Source of the DNA: Bradyrhizobium sp. CCBAU 53351
Lineage (GTDB): Bacteria; Pseudomonadota; Alphaproteobacteria; Rhizobiales; Xanthobacteraceae
DNA length: 64,000 nucleotides
NCBI RefSeq assembly: GCF_015291745.1
Contig: NZ_CP030060.1
Coordinates: forward strand, 1-64,000
Direction of reading: 5' to 3'
Made by a program: the position numbers and the translations under genes. This document shows positions 59,226 to 64,000 of this stretch, in pieces. Under the pieces are notes generated by a model that saw nothing but the letters and a program-made list of their open reading frames with translations, was not told the origin of the DNA and did no database searches. Numbering within the stretch: position 1 is the stretch's first letter; every line of letters starts with the position of its first letter.

Positions 59226-60371
59226 GGCAGAACAAGTGCTGAAGGACAACCGACGCCAGGCACCTCGGCAGTATTCAGCGGAAAAGAATATCCGTATCGT
59301 GTTGGAAGGATTTGCGCGACGAGGAGAATATCTCCGAGCTGTGTGGCCTCGATGTATTATGGCCGGTCCAAGGAGTTCCTTGAGGCTGGCAAACGCCGCC
59401 TTGGGGGGCGACACTGCCCGCTCAGCCACGTCCGGCGAGGTCAAGGATCTTCGTCGTGAAGCCTCCGAATTGAAGGAGGTGGTCGCCGATCGTACCCTGG
59501 AGAACCGCTTACAAAAAAGAGTTGAGCGCGGCTGGGGAGGACGAGGCATGAGGTATCCTGCGTTCGCGAAGGCCGAGATCATCGCGCTGGTCGAGCAATC
59601 ACCATCTGCGTGCCAGACGCACGCTCGAGAAGCTCGGCATCCCGCGAGCCGCATTTTATCGGTGGTACGATCGCTACCGTGCGGTTGGCGTTGAGGTACT
59701 GGCTGAGTATCGCTCGAAGTCGGACATGGTCTGGAATCGGGTTCCTGACGAAGTCCGCGGTCAGATCATCGATCTGGCGCTGGAGATTCCCGAGCTGTCG
59801 CCGCGCGAGCTGGCGGTGCGCTTCACCGATGACAGAAAGTACTTAGTCTCCGAGGCGCTGGGTCTATCGGCTGCTGAAGGCGCACGACCTGATCACCAGC
59901 CCCGCCTATGAGGTGATCAAGACGGCCAACGAGTTCAAGGACAAGACCACGGCGATCAACCAGCTCTGTCAGACTGACTTCGCCTACCTCAAGATCACCG
60001 GCTGGGGCTGGTATTATCTGTTCACTGTGCTCGCTGACTTCTCGCGTTATATCGTGGCGTTGAGGATGAGCCCAACCATGTGCGCCTCCGACGTTACGGC
60101 CACGCTCGACCGGGCGCTTGTCGCCTCAGGCCTGGAGTACATCAATATAAAGCAGCGGTCACGGCTTCTCAGCGACAACGGATCAAGTTACGTCGCGGAT
60201 GATCTGGCCACCTGGCTCAAGGGCAAGGACATACGGCCTGTGCGCGGTGCGCCAATCATCGCCAGACCCAGGGCACTGGCATCAGACCTTGAAGAACCGC
60301 ATCTTGCTGAGCGCATCAAGCGCGAGACCATCGCAATCCGTCGCTTGCGGCATCGACTGCAGGCAGCTTAA
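59207..60371 (+). pseudogene. IS3-type element relic (two-ORF transposase)
   Basis: OrfA remnants (SKEFLEAGKRRLGGDTARSA, EVKDLRREASELKEVVAD) precede orfB, read in several frames: MRYPAFAKAEIIALVEQSP, PRAAFYRWYDRYRA, EIPELSPRELAVRFTDDRKY, TDFAYLKITGWGWYYLFTVL (first Asp), RLLSDNGSSYVADDLATWL (second Asp). Between 60260 and 60290 about 70 codons with the catalytic Glu are missing, then ERIKRETIAIRRLRHRLQAA ends the gene. Dead copy of an IS common in bradyrhizobia. Confidence 0.82.
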
Positions 60372-60950
60372 CCTCTAGCCCAAGATGATCCGGAGCCTCC
60401 CTTCTCGAAATGCATGAGCGGTCTCAAATTATCTGACGACGGACACAACGCGAACATTGCGGCGCCGTGGTCGAAGTTGGCGAAGAGTTCGGCCGCGGCG
60501 GTGAAGGTCGTGTGGTCCGTTGTGAGCAAGACGCCAAAGTTCGTCGCCGGTGGCGCAGCCCTCAGCGTACAACGGTTCGCTGCTAATAACGCGAGCGACC
60601 GGTTCGCGGCGAAGTCGTTCACCTCGAAGTGGCGCCCGGCGCAATCCGTTGTGGCCGCTCAGATGCTGCATCGCGGTTCGAAAGGCAGTGATGTCTGGTG
60701 TACCGGTGTTTCGATAGCGAGCACGCTAAGTTGCATCAGTTGCCGATCTGCAATCTATACTCTCGACCGCTATACGTAGCGTGCAGGGGAGCAAACGAGC
60801 CGTACAATGACGAGCGTTTAGCGGCCGTGGCGACAATGCAGTAAGCCGTAGCTCGACATTTTGATGGATTTCAATCAACCTAACCATCGAGCCATCCAAC
60901 GCTCTGCCATATACTGAAGAAAATATAGGGGTGGATTGCGCGCCAGGAGG
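60372..60950. other. Gap upstream of the membrane oxygenase gene
   Basis: No supported gene. A 121-codon plus frame (60414-60779) has no recognisable domain. The oxygenase promoter should lie in the AT-richer 60840-60940. Confidence 0.4.
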
Positions 60951-60955
60951 AAGCG

Positions 60956-61969
60956 ATGATGGAGGAAACTAAATTCGGCCGTCGCGACGAGTTTGGTCAC
61001 TACGCGCCTAAGGAGCTCATCAGTTATGGGCCGTTGTTCACGTTGCCTCCGAAACCTATGGCGGTGATAAAGTGGTTGCCAGGGTACTTTTTGCCTTGGA
61101 ACCTGCTGCTTATCGTGTTCGGGATCGGTTATTGGCTCTTTCTTGCGCCGTCTCTTGAACAAATGAAGACACTCGAGATCGGCTGGGTACTTTATCTCGT
61201 TCTCCTCAACTATGCCATCGTCGTCCTTTGGTATGGCGCCTGGCACTCTTGGCTCTACGTTTTGCGACGGCAGGAGACGCGCTTTAAGTACAACCCGCGT
61301 TGGCCCACGGCCAGAGCTACTGTTTTCGTCTTCGGCAAACAGGCTTTGGACAATATTTTCTGGACGATAACGAGCGGCGTTCCGGTCTTTACAGCATATC
61401 AGGTCGCGGCGTTTTATCTTTATGCCAACGGCTACGTGCCTCTCATCACCTTGTCAGACAACCCAATATGGTTCATCGTCCTGCTGTTACTCGTCCCATT
61501 CATTCATGAGGTCCACTTTTACGCGGTTCACCGCCTGCTTCATACTCGTCTCCTCTACAAGTACGTTCATTCATTGCACCACAATAATACGAACGTGCTT
61601 CCCTGGTCGGGATTAGCGATGCACCCGGTCGAACACATCCTGTATTTTTCTGTCATCGTGTTGATCGCTGTCTTCAATTCACATCCAATACATATGCTTG
61701 CCATGGTGATGCGCGCGGGCCTCGCTCCAGCAATTGCCCATACCGGTTTCGATCGAACCGAGCTGGGGGGCGAGCGCACCGTCCCATCTGGAGTCTACGC
61801 TCATTATCTTCACCACAAGCTTTTCGAGGTGAATTACGCTGATGGGGCGGTCCCACTAGACAAGTGGTTTGGCAGCTTTCACGACGGCAGCCCTGAAGCC
61901 GATGAGCGTCTAAAGCTTCGTATGGAACGGCGTGCTGAAGCTTATGCCAAGAAGGACGCTCGAGCCTGA
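60956..61969 (+). CDS. Membrane di-iron hydroxylase/desaturase (MocD-like role)
   Basis: 337 aa, sterol desaturase/fatty acid hydroxylase superfamily. Several membrane segments (LLLIVFGIGYWLFLAP, WVLYLVLLNYAIVVLWYGAW, IWFIVLLLLVPFI) and the His clusters that bind two irons: HEVHFYAVHRLLH (about 183-195), HSLHH (about 205-209) and HYLHH (about 284-288). AGGAGG lies 6 bp before ATG 60956. With a Rieske ferredoxin and reductases nearby it most likely forms an oxygenase acting on the imported substrate, parallel to MocD, which demethylates the rhizopine 3-O-methyl-scyllo-inosamine together with MocE and MocF. Substrate inferred. Intact. Confidence 0.85.
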   Translation: MMEETKFGRRDEFGHYAPKELISYGPLFTLPPKPMAVIKWLPGYFLPWNLLLIVFGIGYWLFLAPSLEQMKTLEIGWVLYLVLLNYAIVVLWYGAWHSWLYVLRRQETRFKYNPRWPTARATVFVFGKQALDNIFWTITSGVPVFTAYQVAAFYLYANGYVPLITLSDNPIWFIVLLLLVPFIHEVHFYAVHRLLHTRLLYKYVHSLHHNNTNVLPWSGLAMHPVEHILYFSVIVLIAVFNSHPIHMLAMVMRAGLAPAIAHTGFDRTELGGERTVPSGVYAHYLHHKLFEVNYADGAVPLDKWFGSFHDGSPEADERLKLRMERRAEAYAKKDARA

Positions 61970-62063
61970 CTGGGTGCTCAACGTACCCTAGAATCCTATT
62001 GAAGAACTCAAGCCGCACGGAGAACTCCGCGGCCAAGCACCACGTCAGCAAAGGGGAAACGTT

Positions 62064-63155
62064 ATGATTGTGGCAAGGATTGTTCGTCGCGCATTTCTCG
62101 CAGGCGTCGCGGGGATCGCCCTTACAAGTGTAGCGTTCGCAGACGGGCCCACTCCGATTCGAGTTAAGTCGGACGCGCACGCCGAGGTACCGCAAAAGTT
62201 TAAGAATCACGCGGTTAAGATCGCGGTTGTCCGCCAGCTCAACACTGGCGACGTGTATCAGGAGTGGATTGCCGGCGTTGAGGCTGAAGCGAAGAAGCTC
62301 GGCGTCAAGCTGACGGTCTACAACGCCGACGGCGACAATGCGAAGCAGGCGCTGATGCTGCAGCAGGCCGTAGCCACTCAGCCGGATGCCATCGTCATTG
62401 GTTGGGGATTTGGTGATAGTCTGCGCGACGGCATCAAGGCGGCCGCTGACGCCAATATTCCTGTCGTGACCTACTACGTTTCGGTCGAGCCGTCGGACAA
62501 GGTCATCACCGTTGATCAGGGCGACAAGCTGATGATGACCGGCATCCTTGGTGCTCTGAAGGCCCATATCGGCGGCGACGGTGCAAAGGCTGACGTCATC
62601 TATGTCTATGTGCCAGGCTATCAGGCGCTCGATCTGCGCAACGAAGTCTGGAAGGAATTCTTGAGGGCCAACCCTGGCGTCAATACGGTAGCGACGATCG
62701 GCGTCGTCAACGCCAACACTGCCGCCCAGACGGCCGATCAGGCCAAGGCAGCGCTGACTGCCCATCCAAACGTCAAGGCGATTGTCGCGCCGTATGATGA
62801 GTTCACCAAAGGCGCATCGCTAGCGATCAGCGAACTCGGTCTGGCGGACAAGGTTAAGACCTATGGCATGGACATCTCAACTGCCGACATCGCGGTAATG
62901 ACGAAGCCACACAGTCCTTGGGTGGTCACGGCTACCACCAACCAGTCCAATGTCGGCTCGGTCGTACTGCGGGTGGCCGCGGCCAGGATTGCCGGCGACC
63001 TCATCGGCAACACGCTGAGCGTGCCGCCGCTGGTTATCACTCAGGAAGAGCTGCGCACGAACAAAGTCGAGAACATCGAACAGCTTGGTGCGGTCTTTCC
63101 GGATCTGAAGACGCCGGACGTGGCGAAGGCCCCTTGGATGGATAAGATGAAATGA
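62064..63155 (+). CDS. Periplasmic sugar-type ABC substrate-binding protein (MocB-like)
   Basis: 363 aa with a signal peptide (IVRRAFLAGVAGIALTSVAF, cleavage near AFA-DGP). Ribosome site AGGGG lies before ATG 62064. Periplasmic-binding-protein family 4 features: YQEWIAGVEAEAKKLGVKLT, LMLQQAVATQPDAIVIGWGF, IPVVTYYVSVEP, PNVKAIVAPYDEFTKGASLA. First gene of an ABC importer; the ATPase gene starts 38 bp downstream. Fits a rhizopine or inositol-like substrate by context. Intact. Confidence 0.9.
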   Translation: MIVARIVRRAFLAGVAGIALTSVAFADGPTPIRVKSDAHAEVPQKFKNHAVKIAVVRQLNTGDVYQEWIAGVEAEAKKLGVKLTVYNADGDNAKQALMLQQAVATQPDAIVIGWGFGDSLRDGIKAAADANIPVVTYYVSVEPSDKVITVDQGDKLMMTGILGALKAHIGGDGAKADVIYVYVPGYQALDLRNEVWKEFLRANPGVNTVATIGVVNANTAAQTADQAKAALTAHPNVKAIVAPYDEFTKGASLAISELGLADKVKTYGMDISTADIAVMTKPHSPWVVTATTNQSNVGSVVLRVAAARIAGDLIGNTLSVPPLVITQEELRTNKVENIEQLGAVFPDLKTPDVAKAPWMDKMK

Positions 63156-63193
63156 ATCGGTCCACGCAGGAAAGCCTCGCTGGAGGTTGCCCT

Positions 63194-64000
63194 ATGTCCG
63201 AGCGAACGAGAGCCCTCGTCGAGTTCCGCAACATCACCAAGCGCTTCGGTGCCACGCAAGCGCTAAAGGGTGTGAGCTTCTCGATTATGCCGGGCGAGAC
63301 GCTGGGTCTGCTCGGTGCCAACGGCGCCGGCAAGTCCACGCTCATCAAAGTGCTCTCCGGCAATTTCCTGCGCACGTCCGGCGAAATCCTGATCGAGGGC
63401 GAGCGGACCGAAATCCGCTCGCCGACCGAAGCGCGTGACTGCGGCATCGCGACCGTTCACCAGAACATCGACGATGCCGTGGTGTTCGGCATGACAGTGG
63501 CAGAAAATTTGCTGCTCGACGATCTCTCGACCGCCGACTCGCCCTTCTTTCTCAACCGCCGCAGCGTCATGGACCGCGCGCAGCAGGTGCAGCAGAAGTT
63601 GGGCCTCAAGCTACCGCTGGAAGCTCCGGTGGAGGAACTGTCAGCGAGCGGTCGGCAGGAGGTGGCGATCGCGCGCGCCCTAGTGAAGAACCCTAAGCTG
63701 TTGATCCTCGACGAGCCGACTTCGACGCTGTCGGCGCGTGAAGCGGAAAAATTGTTCGAGGCGGTGGCGGACCTCAAGCGGCGCGGTATCGCGGTGCTTT
63801 ACGTCTCGCACCGCATGAGCGAGAGCCAGCAACTATGCAACCGCGCAGTCGTTTTGCGCAATGGTCAGATCGTTTCCGAGCACCAGTCACCGCTCGATAC
63901 GAATGCGATAGCGACATCAATTCTCGGCGATCTGATCTTGTCGGCGAAACATGTCATCCGCCGCTCGGACCAGGTGCCGGTGTTTGTCGGACGCGGCTTG
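63194..64000 (+). CDS. Sugar ABC transporter ATP-binding protein, cut by the window end
   Basis: The ATG at 63194, with GGAGG 7 bp upstream, opens a frame that runs out of the window (269 codons). Walker A GANGAGKSTLIKVLSG (about residues 39-54), Q-loop VHQN, signature LSASGRQEVAIARAL, Walker B LLILDEPTST and H-loop VSHRM. RbsA/MglA-type proteins have two such domains in about 500 aa; only the first and the linker are seen. A permease gene is expected next. Confidence 0.93.
   Translation, partial: MSERTRALVEFRNITKRFGATQALKGVSFSIMPGETLGLLGANGAGKSTLIKVLSGNFLRTSGEILIEGERTEIRSPTEARDCGIATVHQNIDDAVVFGMTVAENLLLDDLSTADSPFFLNRRSVMDRAQQVQQKLGLKLPLEAPVEELSASGRQEVAIARALVKNPKLLILDEPTSTLSAREAEKLFEAVADLKRRGIAVLYVSHRMSESQQLCNRAVVLRNGQIVSEHQSPLDTNAIATSILGDLILSAKHVIRRSDQVPVFVGRGL

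Noticed and set aside
61674..62765. Minus-strand 363-codon open frame over the oxygenase end and binding-protein gene
   Set aside because: Antisense shadow of two well-supported genes; no domain.

Overview
The window looks like part of a large repABC-type plasmid of a rhizobium (Alphaproteobacteria, Rhizobiales; the gene style, the extra groESL operon and the IS content suggest Bradyrhizobium or a close relative). The evidence is a repA(partial)-repB-repC cassette with a parS palindrome and a counter-transcribed RNA, symbiosis-type NifA/sigma54 promoter elements, a rhizopine-type catabolic locus, and a very high load of insertion sequences and broken genes. No rRNA, tRNA or CRISPR array was seen.

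Layout. 0-3.3 kb: plasmid replication and partition (repABC). 4.1-6.2 kb: groEL/groES on the minus strand with a degenerate CIRCE element upstream and a terminator downstream. 7.3-9.8 kb: IS3 relic, broken aminotransferase and a relic of a PEP-mutase gene. 10.3-13.9 kb (minus): an intact PEP-mutase-family gene, an unknown 348-aa gene, and a frameshifted thioredoxin/TPR gene, preceded by a sequence-perfect sigma54 promoter and NifA upstream activator site. 14.6-22.1 kb: IS256 relic, another PEP-mutase relic, a LuxR relic, an IS66 element with both ends, a broken response regulator and an IS3 element with both ends and a 3-bp target duplication. 22.2-40.1 kb: a decayed defence/toxin-antitoxin-like island (AbiE pair, SbcD/YhaN-like pair, a Rad50-like ATPase with an S24-like tail, a DUF6088 operon, and a winged-helix/nucleotidyltransferase/PP2C operon), interrupted by an IS630 that carries a group II intron fragment. 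40.2-42.1 kb: chemoreceptor and IS relics. 42.6-46.0 kb: an intact three-gene operon (PurF-like protein without its glutaminase cysteine, HAD hydrolase, 3-hydroxyisobutyrate-dehydrogenase-like protein) behind a sigma54-type promoter. 46.1-53.5 kb: nested ISs inside a DUF4365 gene plus an intact 236-aa gene, bounded by matching IS4-family ends. 53.7-64 kb: an intact catabolic locus resembling rhizopine (moc) catabolism: LacI regulator, two ferredoxin reductases, Rieske ferredoxin, TIM-barrel isomerase, membrane di-iron oxygenase, periplasmic sugar-type binding protein and ABC ATPase (runs off the end).

How it fits together (inference). The intact genes fall into plasmid maintenance, chaperonin, sigma54/NifA-linked symbiotic operons of unknown product, and uptake plus oxidative breakdown of an inositol-like compound. 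The broken genes are almost all defence genes or transposases. I read this as real gene decay in the accessory part of a symbiotic replicon, though single-base frameshifts could also be assembly errors and should be checked against reads.
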